A DNA stretch of 64,000 nt from Batrachochytrium dendrobatidis JAM81 (Eukaryota > Chytridiomycota > Chytridiomycetes > Rhizophydiales). Where the stretch lies: contig NW_006281099.1 of NCBI RefSeq assembly GCF_000203795.2, forward strand, positions 4,118,532 to 4,182,531, read 5' to 3'. A program made the translations under genes and the position numbers. Shown in pieces: positions 45,555-57,562 of this stretch (positions are counted from its first letter, which is position 1; every line of letters starts with the position of its first letter). A model generated the notes under the pieces. That model saw only the letters and a program-made list of their open reading frames with translations, ran no database searches and was not told the DNA's origin.

Positions 45555-46238
45555 CGCTGTAGTGGATCTGTCATTTAAACAAAATGATTGGTTCCATGAT
45601 CAAGGGATTGGTGCTGATTGTCAATCTACAAACACCACCATCTTACCTTGACCCAACCACAGGGGATCTTGAAATTCCTTGGGGCTTTAAAAGAGTAAAT
45701 GAGCTACACATTGATCCAGTTCAATAATTGTCCAGAGTTACAAATACATTGATTATTTCAGCCATTAGAAAATAAAATGTCAGTAAACTATAAACGTCAA
45801 TACTAGATACAGTTGATCACCAAAACAGCCCAAGGATGCTGAATGAAGCAATTTGTATTTGGCCACAAGTATCGAGTCAGTAAATCACTGATTACACACA
45901 CCTAAATTGTCGATTGAGAGCACGAATCAAGGTTGGCTCCACAATGGGGCGGGTGGAGAGCCTACCCATATGGGACACTGCAAGTCGGAGCATATCAAAC
46001 GGTTTGGCAGCTTGAACTTGAATCAGTATTTGGCTAAACAAGTCAAAAAAGAAAATTCAAACTTGATCACGTGGATGGATCTGCTTTTGATGTTCCTCTA
46101 AAAATAAACTATTCAACGACTCCACCTCGCTCAGCAGATAGACAACGAATATCATGACAAATTCTCCTATTATAAAAAAGCAATGACAAGTGCAGGAAAG
46201 CACCATCACTACATTATTTTATTCCAAGTGTCTGTGTA
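45555..46238. other. Intergenic gap
   Basis: 684 nt between bL34m and the metallothionein-like gene (both minus). A 64-codon + strand ORF at 45907 shows no features. No repeat recognised. Confidence 0.4.
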
Positions 46239-47106
46239 TTATTTCTTGCAATGGCAGCTATCCTGACCGCCATTAGCACAAGTATTCTTACAAGACTCAC
46301 CACAGCAGCATGCCTTTTTGGCTGCTGCAGAGTGGTGTTGTGGAGACGAACCAGAAGTTGGTGACTTGTCAGAGGATGGAGCAGCAGTCTTGGATCTTTT
46401 CACCGAAGCATCGGCAGTGGTTTTGGAAGGAGAGCCAGCAGCAGATGAGCGAGTGGGAGAAGACGACTGAGACTTGCTAGCGCATTTGCAAGTTCCCTCG
46501 CATTTGCAAGCTCCCTCGCATGAACAGCTAGGGTGCTTGCGTTTGGCAGCAGAAGTTTTTGAAGGAGAACTAGGTCGAGAAGTCTTGACATCCTTACATT
46601 CACAAGAGGAAGCGCCAGAAGCCTTGCACGTGCATGTACTGAGTCCATCACTAGTGCAGTGGCATGGCTGAGTGCTTTGGTGAGCATGACTAGATGAACT
46701 CTTGGTAGGAGAACCAGGCTTAACGGGAGACACGGACGATGCTTTAGATGGACTCGCAGGTGCCTTGGCAGGCGAAACAGGCGCCTTTTCTACAGGGGAC
46801 TTATTGCGAGTTGGAGAGGCAGCAGTGGAGCAAACACAAGGCTTTCCTTCAGCAGTACATTTGCATGCATCTGTACACTTGCATGTCTTGGGTTTAGGGA
46901 TTAATAACAGTAATTGACCAGGGGAGTTTAGTTTGCGAGTAACGCGAACGCTACTGGGATAGGGATATGGGCCAGAGTAGAAGGAAAGAATAGAGATCTA
47001 GATGGATATATACATGCAATACTAAACTAACCTTTAGGGATGCATCAGTAGGTGCAGCACTACGTTTAGGAGAAGTAGCGCTCTTTTTTGGGGATGATGG
47101 AGACAT
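46239..47106 (-). CDS. Large metallothionein-like protein with four Cys modules
   Basis: Exon 1 47106-47032 encodes a basic Ser/Pro/Lys leader (SPKKSATSPKRS). The acceptor of exon 2 is least certain; I place it near 46886, giving about 240 residues. Four cysteine modules alternate with Ser/Pro/Lys linkers: CKCTDACKC...CVC; CHC...CTC...CEC; CSCEGACKCEGTCKC; and the C-terminal CCCGESCKNTCANGGQDSCHC. There are 25 Cys in all, mostly C-x-C, and no aromatic residues in the modules. This is typical of metallothioneins, which buffer Cu, Zn and Cd. Fungal metallothioneins are usually under 100 residues with one or two clusters. The linkers repeat SPT/SPS/SPV followed by Lys or Arg, like the SPKK minor-groove motif of histone H1, so nucleic-acid binding is possible. 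The divergent promoter holds element copy D. Confidence 0.75.
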
Positions 47107-47847
47107 TTGGTTGCTAAGTTGGTTGGTAAAAGTTCAAACTTTGGAGTTGCAAAATATCAGCATTTGAGATCACAAGAAATAGTCGGATTACAATTAGCCT
47201 TGCCATTATTGAATATTATACAAGCCATGATATCCCTGCCACATTGCTTTGCTTTAATTGTGCTGATTGGCTTGGATCAGTTTGCTATAATAGTAATCTC
47301 TGTCAATCTACTAGTTTGACCCAATTAGACATCCATATGAAATGGAAGAGTGTCAGCGTAGTAAAAAGCATCCATTGAATCTACTAGACATGATTGTTTA
47401 ATTGAGCGGTCTTGATGACTGACATGAAAACAACAATTGCATTCCCGAGACTCGTCCTTGGTTTCTGGAGCTAGAACGCGAGCGTGTCGGATATTTAGAA
47501 TATAACAATGAAGTCGTAGAGTTGTATTAACAACATCAGTAGTTGAGCCCAGTATCTGGATTCGGTAATTGTACAATGTCTGTAAAAAGAGCAAGGGCGG
47601 GTTAAAAAACAGATCAAAACTATAGTTTGACTACATCAGACAATGGTTTATTGACAGTGTCTATTTCTAGTAGGAAAGCATAACGAACATTTCATCATTC
47701 ATTCCAAGACGGCCAATGCAAGACAAGGTTTTATTCTACGTGAATATGGCTTGAACACCTTCAAGGAGTATCAAGACAACCACAATACAGCCACACAATG
47801 TTTGGCCCCTAAATTCACCTCCCTCATCTTGTCCTGCTATTTGACAT
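47107..47847. other. Divergent promoter region holding element copy D
   Basis: 741 nt between the metallothionein-like gene (-) and the seven-TM gene (+). More than half is element copy D. Confidence 0.5.
47330..47751 (+). mobile_element. Inverted-end element copy D
   Basis: Right end TTTTATTCTACGTGAATATGGCT stops at 47751. The interior has GAACGCGAGCGTGTCGGATA-like text near 47471, CCCAGTATCTGGATTC (47548-47563), AACTATAGTTTGACTACATC and GTCTATTTCTAGTAGGAAAG, in the order seen in copies B and C. The left end is not clearly preserved; 47330 is where similarity starts. It is 97 nt from the ATG of the next gene. Confidence 0.65.
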
Positions 47848-49006
47848 ATGGAGCATTCAAATAAACACCAGAATACACTGGTCATGCAACCCATCAATCA
47901 GCATGCATTGTTATCAAGCCATCAACATCTGAACCAACAAGGCTCTGATCTACAGAACGATGTCTATTCTGTAGAATACCAAATGCATGATGGACAGACT
48001 TCTACCCATCAATTAAATAGCATTCATCAACCATACCATGAACAGCGTCCAGTATACTTGGGTGGACTATTCTTGGCAGCAAATCTAGTGACGCTACTAT
48101 TCACTATAATCCCAGTTGTCATCAATTTTCCTAGTATTACTTCAGACAATCCTGGATGGTATGCTGGCGACGACATCATTCGACTATTGGAACCCATCAT
48201 TTCTATGCCGCTGCAGTTCTTTATTCTCTTGGAGAGTGCCATCTTCATCAAGCATCTTGATAAAAGTTTGTATAGTTTACAAGTTTAAGCTATTTTGTTG
48301 TTTCATATCTCTGCGGGTCTAATTTATATTCACTCTAGACAATAGAATCGCGATTATTGTTTTTATGATTGCTGCTGCAGTATACCAACAAGGTGCAGGG
48401 TTTCATTCAGCTGCTGTCATGTTCAAGCATTCAGTTCAAACAGCAATAGAAGATCCAGCAGCTACTCCTATTCTCCCCCTTTTAACCGATATCAAAAGTT
48501 GGATCCGTGATCTTTGGGAGCATACTATTGCTCACTACATGTACGCCATTGGTGGAATCATTATTTCTTTTGTGAATGCATACGTATTTCGTAATTACAC
48601 TGTACCACTCTCGACTCGAATCACTAAAAAATACCGATTGGTATGGATCTTGAACAGTATAGTGTATGGGTTAATTGTGGGATCTGTTGCAATTCAGTTT
48701 CCTAAAGGACCAATTGTGGCATTGTGCTTGGTTTTAATTTATGGATATTTAATTTTGGGTACTTATACTTATCGTCATAAACGGTTGAGTCTTTCAACAT
48801 TGGGTGAATTTCCTGTACTGCAATCATATCTTGCTTCGTACACATTGGCGTAAGTTCCGTAGATTTGTTTTCAGTTCACTTCTATTTCAAATTGCTTTGA
48901 CACTAATCGACATTTTCTACTTTATATTTGGACACTCAGCCTGGTTATCATCATTATTTGGGTAGCCAAAATGCATGGGTTTGTTGGTCGTAATGAACTA
49001 AAATGA
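47848..49006 (+). CDS. Seven-TM membrane protein of unknown function
   Basis: Exons 47848-48265, 48339-48849 and 48940-49006 (331 residues). An N-terminal Gln/His/Asn-rich stretch of about 70 residues is followed by seven hydrophobic helices, from GLFLAANLVTLLFTIIPVVI to the C-terminal LVIIIIWVAKM, which spans the last splice junction. Polar motifs sit within or next to helices: YQQGAGFHSAA in the third and WEHTIAHYMYAIGG before the fourth. These His/Glu residues could form a metal or active site, as in ceramidase/PAQR-type membrane hydrolases, but the exact motifs of those families are not present. I do not recognise the family. The promoter side is element copy D. Confidence 0.65.
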
Positions 49007-49180
49007 TGCACGCAGGAATAAACCCTAATCTCTTGCTGGCTTCATCCAAACATCATTGCATGGGCATACTGATTAGGATAGTTTACTTACAAACTAGTTA
49101 TTACCAATACAAATGCTTTGAAAACTATTGTGCATTCTTCATTTTTAAAAAAGCTAAAATCTAAAAGGCTCAAGCATGTT

Positions 49181-51006
49181 TTAATCTTGTTTCATCGGCT
49201 TTAATGCAGGCCTTGGAATCATAAAATACACAACCAAACCCAGTAGAGCCATAACACCGGTAGCAGCCATATACATATTACTACTCCCAGCAATCCAATA
49301 TCCACTACATGCTAAAATAGGACCAATAGATCGACCAAGTTGACCGTGAGATCTGAAAACACCCAAAGTATGCCCACGATTGCTCTTTGTTTCAGTGGAA
49401 TGTCCAGAATGTTCATCAGAGTCTTGGTTTACCAAACTAGCCAACGAGGTCAACGAATTCACCACAGTTCCACTGGTAAATGCCAAAAACGCTACACCAA
49501 TGTACAATCGTGTAATATTCGTTGCCCATACACCAACAACAAGTAATCCAATTGCACAGGATATAATCCCTTGAAGAATCAATGTTTGTTCAGAAACATA
49601 TTTGTGGGAAACACGACGGACATATCCACCTTGAATCAATGCAGACAAAACACCCATAAACGCAAGCAATTTTCCTTGTTGAACGGGTGTAAAATCAAAC
49701 CGATCGTGGGTCAAAAATGTTAGAGTAAATTCCATTCCAGAAAAACTAAACAGAAAAGCAAAGTGAATCAGTGACAGCACAGATAGCCTATTTTTTGAAT
49801 CCTTTGAAGAGGTCGATCTGGAATGAGAGGTCGAGGTAGTGGTTTTGGATGATTTCGAGGTTGCATTGACTTTTGTAGATGGTTCTTGAGATGAAGCATT
49901 TGTAAAATCACCCGCCATCGATAGGGAGCTGGTCTCGGGAAGATATGCATACAGATACACAGTCTCAAAGGCAATCAATCCAAAAGCAAACAAAGCCGGA
50001 CTAGAGTATCGATTCACTGGAAGATAGGGATATATCTGATGAATATCAAACGATGCAAGATATGCCCCTAAAGGAGGCCCGATAGTGAATCCAAGCGCAA
50101 ACGATATGCCAACCCATGCCTGATTTCAAACAACTCGAATCAATAACTACAATAATTTAACAACCCGATTCAACAGACATACCAAGGCTTTGGAGCGATC
50201 TTTAGGCGATGTAATATCAGAGATGATGGCAATGGACATTTGAACATTCCCTTCAGTCAGACCTCCAATAATACGTGACCAAACAAAAACCGTAAAAGAT
50301 CCCGAAAAGATCCAAAGCAACATTGAAACAGCATTTCCAATCTAGAAAGATAAAGCAGATTAATGGATTCGCACTGCTCATGAACATCAGACCAACTGGA
50401 TCGTTTACCATACTGATCAACAAGACATTTCGACGACCAAATCTATCACTAAGATTGCCAATAATAGGGCTACTAAGAAACTGCAGAAACGAAAACAGAG
50501 ATCCAAGGAATCCGCCAAACAGAATAATATCAAGCCTAGATCCAGAACCACCGATTCGTTCACGAAATGCCTTGACTGCCATTGCGGCAGAGTAATAGAA
50601 CGATTCCTATACCAATAAGTATTCATGTATTAGTACACCAAGAAGACGCTAGGATAGGGTTTGAAAGATAAACGAAACATTTGGGATCAATAGATGCTCT
50701 AGTATTTTAGAAAATGCATCTGCATTTTCCAACTACACACAACATTACTCCAACAAGGCAGACCCACTCAACTGGATTTTGTCCATCCACAGTCTCATAA
50801 TGCGCAATGAGTCTAGGAAAGAGCGGTAAGATAATCGTGAAGGCAAGAATATCAATCAAGAGTGCAATGACAACAATTTTAAGTGTCTGGCTCCGAAACT
50901 TGGCATCTGCCGGGGTATTTGGTTTGGGAGTAGTTATAGTCGCTGGTGTCGAGGTGAAACGAGCTTCCTCTTTCTGCTGCCTTGCGCTACTCTTGAGTTT
51001 ATTCAT
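49181..51006 (-). CDS. Major facilitator superfamily transporter, MFSD10/TETRAN-like
   Basis: Exons (minus): 51006-50773, 50606-50409, 50341-50183 and 50119-49181, all phase 0, giving 509 residues. After a basic N-terminus, TM1 reads IVVIALLIDILAFTIILPLFPRL. The MFSD10/tetracycline-efflux-like hallmark follows: FGGFLGSLFSFLQFLSSPIIGNLSDRFGRRNVLL, which contains the MFS motif A. Then come GGLTEGNVQMSIAIISDIT and WVGISFALGFTIGPPLGA. A Ser-rich central loop precedes the second six-helix half. Family members export organic anions or drugs; the substrate here is unknown. Start chosen at MNKLKSS because upstream in-frame codons are not transporter-like. Tandem with the ABCA gene. Confidence 0.85.
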
Positions 51007-51267
51007 TGCTGAGCCCAGATGAAAAGTAGCTCGAGATTTGCAAGTCAAGAATATATGGATTGCGTCAAATTCATGCACCCTGATTATTGAGTATATTGGT
51101 AAACCCTCAATAAGCATTATGCGATAGTCTTATAGTGTCTATACAGAAACAATCAATCTAGTTATATACCACGATTTATTCAATGATGGTTGTAGGAGCG
51201 AATCGGAACAGCAATGTTCATGTTGGATGGGTGATTCGGTCTCTAAAGTATGCAATCTTGAAAGCAA

Positions 51268-54200
51268 TCAATACTCGGCAGAAGCATCGCTTTCACTAAT
51301 CAAGCGAATAAAAACTTCTTCAAGTGTCGTTTGGCCAATACCCCAATCTAAAATACCCACAGAGTCCTTGGATTGCTCAATACCACGAAATAGTTGAGGC
51401 AGAATACCTGGAACACCTGGAAACTCGTACGATGCATTGGTGGCAAAAACATCAATCACTTTGAAACCTTTAGGCAAAATAGATTCTATATATCTAGAAA
51501 TAAAAAGTATACACACGATCCTGTTAATATAAACTGTGCAGTTATAAATCAACCGAGTGTTGCCAATACTTACTGAATGGCACGCGGCATGTCCGCTTCA
51601 AGAGTATTAAAATAAAGTTTAAATCCTGCACCATACACTTGCTTCAAACGGATCGGGTTAGCCAAACAACGCAATGTTCCCTTAGCCATTATACCAATAC
51701 GCTGGCATAGTGCTTCTGCCTCCTCCATTGAATGTGTAGTCAGCACAATGGTTTTGCCTATTTTGGCTGTATTGACAATCCCCCAGATAAGACGACGCAC
51801 TTCGGGATCGAGACCAGTCGTAGGTTCATCGAAAAAAACAACTTTCGGATTGCCAATAAGAGCAATGGCAATACTCAATCGACGCTTTTCACCGCCTGAC
51901 AGTCCTTTGGAAATGCGATGTTCAAATCCAGAAAGAGCAACATCGTTGATGGCATTTTGCACTGCGACTTTTTCGCAATCAGCCGTTACACCCTTGAGTC
52001 GAGCGTAAAAAAAGAGATGCTCGCTTACAGTCAATTCTTCCCAGAGAATATCAAACTGCGGGCAAATACCAATATTTTTATATACTTCGGCTGTATCGGT
52101 TTTGATATTGTATCCAGCAAGTGTAGCTTCACCACTGGAAGATTGGTATAGCCCAGTTAAAATACTAATCAGAGTCGTTTTACCAGCACCGTTAGGTCCA
52201 AGTAATCCAAATACAATCCCCTCTTCGACTGCAAATGTGACATCCTTGACGGCAAGTTTGGGGCCCGCACCACCCCTCCCACTATATACTTTTCGCATGT
52301 GTGATAGGATTAAAGGAGATGTGGCATCAAAATTTCGCGATAGAATACGATTGCGCTCAGCCTTGACATCTTCATCCTCATACTGAGTTTCAGACTCATC
52401 GACCTGAATAGACAGTGCAAGCTCGGCCTCGGCGGTCTTATTTTCGCACATCAATTTGAGCAATCAATGAAATTAAAAATTAAATGAATACAATAACTCG
52501 ATCAAATCGTGTAACTTTTTAGCTCAAAGTAAACTAGCCAACACATTGAAATCTTACATGGATTCCGTCACTATCTTTAGCAAACCTTGCTGCTTTAATT
52601 TTGCGAATAGTATCCGTGACAGGGAAATGCCATGGTCTACGAACACCAAACTCGGACGGAAGAACGGCAGCAAGATAGATTGCCAGTGTAAGATACACGA
52701 AAACACCAACACCCATGAAAATAATAGCATTTCCAACTTCGTTGCCAGGTCGGATCATAGACAGCTTGTATGGCTATATTAAAATTAGTGTGTCGAGTTT
52801 GCCAAGTTGGAGGGTCAGATATAAATAGACAATATTGGTAGAGTCTAGTCAGATATATTTATAATCAAAGCTAACAAGACAACACAAGCAATAAAATACA
52901 GTCATTTACCTGCAAACTCCCAGCATACGACGCTTTATTCAAAACCGTAAGTGCGCGATAGAAAGCAAACGGAGGCCAAATAAAGTATGCAAGTGGAGCA
53001 CTTCCACTGACAAAAATACTGTCGACAGTCAAGGCAATAAGAACAGAAAGAAGGACAGCCAAAAACACAATCACTTTGAACAAAAGACAGACAACAATGG
53101 CTGTAAGAACATTGCACACATATAAGAAGCATATGCAAAACTACACAATCGCCCACCTAAAGCAAATCTGCTTCTATTGAAAAAAGTACTGAAAAGAAAT
53201 GCAAGAGAAACCTGATTGTTTCCTATATAGTTTCATGAATAGAGTTAGCTGGTTCAAGTTTTAGTTTCAATTCAAATCCAGAATAAAAATTACCCCAAAG
53301 GAAAAACAAGATGATATAAACTCTGGGATCCGTTAACGTAAATAGAGTTAATTTGGACAGATATCCAACAATCAAAAACACGGCAGTAGAAATGGCAAAC
53401 AAAACATAAAATACAACTAATTCCATTCAATAAAGTGGTGTTAATAAAGTAAAACAAGTCACCAGTTTACAAAGACATGGTATGCGTTTCTTACCATATT
53501 GACTGACGTAATACCAAATAGATTTCATGCCATTCATTTGCATCATGACAAGAACACGATATTCCTTTTCTTGAACAAGGATTACGCAAAATACCTATAT
53601 TGATAATTAACATCAGCAAATGATATTACAAAAAACATTTGTGCTACTCATGAGTATTATGTGTAATGCCATACACAAACTCACCGGTAAAAGAAAAGAA
53701 ACGCCAAACGGGTATAAAATGGCTCCAATAAGACCTCCAAAAGGAAGGTTAAGCTTATTATTGGCAACGTAGGGCAAAATACGCAATCCTTGAGTGATGC
53801 TAGCATTTCCATAAACTGAAACATTGGAGTTTCGCAGGATAGCATTGTCAAGTTGGGTTTGTTGCTGTATCAGACGCACACCCGGTACAGGAAAGTTGGA
53901 CGTTGCAGTCAGTCGAATATCCGTGCCGTAGTGCATATTCCAAGAGTACCGCTTGTTGGCATGATCAATCTTGTTAAAGAAAACAGCTATTGAATATCCA
54001 AATTCCCATCAAATAGTTGAATGCATTAATATCTACAAAATGGTACATGCACTATCGTGACAACTAATATGAAGCGCTCTTAACCTACCTCCATGGGGAA
54101 GATCGTTGAGAATTTTCCCAATTTTCAAAAACAACTCATTGGTAGCACTGACGTTTGAATTGATATTTCTCTGTATGGCAGATTTATCAACTTTAGAAAT

Positions 54201-55435
54201 AGCCAGAATGACTTCGTTTAAAGCATTAGAAATGGAAACATCAAGATCATTATCAGAGCCACCGGTATAGTTGAACCATGGAACAGGTTGAACATTCAAA
54301 GCACTAGATCCAGGATTAGATATTGAAATACCACCAAGATCACCCCAGTAGCGTGTGGGAATAGTTCCCAAAAGACCAATAGATGAGTTTGTGATTGGGG
54401 ATATAAATGCATTTGTGCTGGGTGCAGATAGCAGTGCAGGCAGTGGTATCGTATTCTGCATTGGCTTGCTTCCAAGCATTGAAAGTGTATCAGCATTTTC
54501 AGCAGAATAGATTGCCCAAGATCTGAGTTGCAAACCAATAAATCGCTGAAGACTACGAGCATCGACTACACCAGAGGACATGCCATTCAACAAGGCCATG
54601 AACCATCCACCTTGAGGCTCGGCTGTATAGGTTCTGAAATGTCACAATCATCAAATAGAGTACTTTAGCATTATGAATAAAAGCAAAATCATTTTAAAAT
54701 ACCTTGAACTTACGAATCACGAACAGCATTTCCACTGGCGCCTGGGTTCATTTCATAGAGTGGAGAAAAGGGATAGTTTTCGCCATACCAAAACACGCAC
54801 GGATGCTGAAATGAAGCCACTGCAGCACCTGGCGGACCATCCAAACCAAAGTTGATAACAACATCGTAGTTGGTTTGATAAATATCATCCATAGTGGCGC
54901 CTGTCCATAGATCTGATTTGGGTAGCAAAGGCAATCCCACAGTTGCATTCCAGTTTGGAATTCCAGGATAGCTCATTGCAGATACATTAGAGCAGCGCAA
55001 AAATTCTATTCAAAGCAATAATAAAACATCGTGTCAATAGGCTTTCAGGATGATTAGGAGTCAAAATGACCCACCTGATACACTTGTGCTTCTTGAAATA
55101 AGCCTAGTGATAAGAGTACCAAGTCCTGCAGAAATGATTACCATTAAAAATGGACACAGGCTAAACCAAAATACAAAATACAGTATCAGATGTGCATTCA
55201 ATGCATATAACTCCTTTAATTTTACTGCATCACACAAGGATGAATATTATAGCACACTCTGATCATAGTAATCAGCAGTATGACCAAAGTTGAATGGTAA
55301 AATTCAAACATCAGAGTCGCACTTACCCGATGCAGCAGATATTTGTAAACATTTGACGCTTTTGAAAAGAAATAGCTTTACGAGCCAGTGCTGTGATTTG
55401 GCGAGAAGGACCTACCACAATGGCTGATGATGCTA
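51268..55435 (-). CDS. Half-size ABC transporter, subfamily A
   Basis: ABCA transporters move lipids or sterols across membranes. The C-terminal nucleotide-binding domain lies on exon 52436-51574 plus the last exon 51493-51268: Walker A GLLGPNGAGKTT, Q-loop CPQFDILWEELTV, signature LSGGEKRRLSIA, Walker B KVVFFDEPTTGLDP and switch His in LTTHSMEEAE. Upstream small exons give one ABCA-type membrane domain: an N-terminal TARKAISFQKRQMFTNICC-like segment near 55340-55430, a large extracellular loop (54700-53620, with Asn-x-Ser/Thr sites), then five hydrophobic segments down to 52560. Full-size ABCA proteins have two such halves; only one fits here because CFAP418 lies upstream. The first exon with the ATG was not found and several inner junctions are approximate. 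Saccharomyces has no ABCA gene. Confidence 0.82.
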
Positions 55436-56177
55436 AAAATTCGATATTGCATAATGTATAGCAGATGGTCAATAATCTGGATGTTTACAAAAAATAGTTG
55501 GTTCATGAGCAATATAGCAGTTCACTGCATAGTTCCACTAATATTAGAGTGTGGCATAACCCTGATGCAAATATTTATATATAACGTGCAAAAGATAAAC
55601 TAGATGGTGATATGTAGGATTGGTCAAAGTTTAGAACACGAAGGCTACTGACATTGGTTAGGCATGGTTACAGGTTCAGGAACAACTCGACCAGCAACCG
55701 TTGGCATTCAATTAACCCGTACAAGGCAGACGATACTAGGCAAAGAAGTTGGCTATTAAGAAGGTCGCTACTGGTTTGTATAGATAATATAGGGTTAGTA
55801 GCCCGCTATACAATCAGGTCGATGCACGGTTTAGAGCGAAATAAAATGAAATTTGAATTTGTCGAGTTGACAGTTATACGGCCGAAAGACTTGCTTTCTT
55901 TGTTGATCGAGGGTTGCCAAATCAGTCAAATACCGCCTATTCAACGATGACTACGTAACAATGGTGTATTTGAGTCTTGCTATTCCGTGTGTTTCTATTC
56001 TAGCGACACGAGTGGTTATAAAAGCATTCTTGCTATTTCTCAACGCAGTGTATCAAATGCATGCTAACAAGTTTTATACAAAGCAGTCTGATTTCACTAA
56101 CGCCTGCCATTTGGTTTCAACTAATTCTATATAAACCATCATCCATCTGCTCTTTAATTTCAGATATTCAATACCAT
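55436..56177. other. Intergenic region upstream of the ABCA gene
   Basis: About 740 nt between the visible ABCA 5' end and the CFAP418 stop (both minus). It should contain the ABCA first exon. A 98-codon + strand ORF at 55654 has no recognisable features. Confidence 0.4.
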
Positions 56178-57207
56178 TTATTCTTGAACATGACCACCAC
56201 AAACCCACTTTAGCTGAGTCGTAGAAACAGGGGTATTTTTTGTCAATGAGATCCATGAGCATTGGCAACAGTAGGATCGAACTCCTATTGCTCAAATATT
56301 TAGGACGACATGTCAAATCGGGCATATCTATACATGTAGATGAAGTACTAGGACATCAAAAAATATTACTTGCCTGCTTTGGAATCCAAATTGACAGACA
56401 AGCGTTGCTTATCTGGCATGTAATTTCTAAAGAACAGATAATCACACTGACCATTCCACTCCTTATTGGTAAAAGTCTGACACTGAAAGTCACATTTTAT
56501 ACATCGAAGTTGATCACACGAAAACTTGTATCCCATTTTATCAGTTGCATTTCCAAGTGTTGGGCTCGTACATCTGCTGATATATTTCACAATCAATAAT
56601 GTATTGTTACTGTAATAACTAGGAGTTTAAAATCAAATAACTTGCCTGGCTCTTCCCAACAACTGCGAGCTTCCAAGTTTTTTTGACAGAATACTATTTT
56701 GACAGTCTTGATCCGACTCTGATAGAATAGGTGTTGAACAGACTTTTGATGTTGGATATGTTACATCTTCCAATTCAACCAGCAGCTGATCCAAATCATC
56801 CGGCTATGAGTATCCAAATAAAAGCTGCATTAGCTCTAGCATATGAGTTTACCCTATTTGGTAGATGGATATTCAAAGTACTTCTCCAACGCGTAGTCCA
56901 GGCCAAGATGGACGTGACACTGTTTGGTTTGGAGTAGATGTTGGTATAATGGTAGGCTCTTTGCAAGTTTTAAGCAGCTTTGAAGACCCATCTTTGGTTT
57001 GAATGGGCTTATTTGCCGTCCTAGAGTATCCAACTGTTATTGTCCGACCATTCAAAAACAAACTGCCGACTACAAACTACCGAGTCTATTCAGGTATTGG
57101 CTGGTGCGCTACCAAGAAATAACTTACTTTGATGGTTTTGAGATTGGCATATCTAATTCAGCCAACAGATCTTCCAAATCAGTATTGGCACCCTGAGCAG
57201 CACACAT
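56178..57207 (-). CDS. CFAP418: Cilia- and flagella-associated protein 418 (C8orf37)
   Basis: CFAP418 is a ciliary-base/photoreceptor protein in animals (BBS21, retinal dystrophy). Exons (minus): 57207-57128 (acidic N-terminus TDLEDLLAELDM), 57062-56882, a probable exon ending 56646 (KKLGSSQLLGRA), 56576-56374 and 56284-56178. The conserved C-terminal domain is unmistakable: CDQLRCIKCDFQCQTF, CDYLFFRNYMPDKQRL, then across the last intron VRSYCCQCSW and QLKWVCGGH. Its paired Cys suggest a zinc site. The last intron, and probably the one before, start with GC (G|GCAAGT). The joins around 56646-56882 are the least certain. It lies tandem with cytochrome c1. Confidence 0.88.
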
Positions 57208-57562
57208 GCTGCGGTATAATTTACAAAATTTGGAATTCAAGTTTGGTGTAAAAATATTCGGCTTGAAAGTATGAATCAAAATCATGTATTTTAAATTGGT
57301 AGGATATTCAGCTAGCGCCAATGCTTAAATTTCTCCATATGCAAAGAATCAAGCCAACACAGACAGGGAAACATGATAAGCATTCATTTGAACGACAATC
57401 AATGGAGTGAGTAAAGTAAAAAGTTGAAGACGCTGTAAAACATCAGCGATTAGGGGGCAGACAATCAAACATCCGCAAGCGTTTAAACTTCGCGAATCTA
57501 TAGTGTATAGCAAAAAGTCGATGGTGTTAGTAAAAACTGGAATCTATTCAAGCAATTAAAAG
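57208..57562. other. Intergenic gap
   Basis: 355 nt between cytochrome c1 (3' end) and CFAP418 (5' end), both minus. No feature seen beyond a presumed promoter. Confidence 0.4.
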
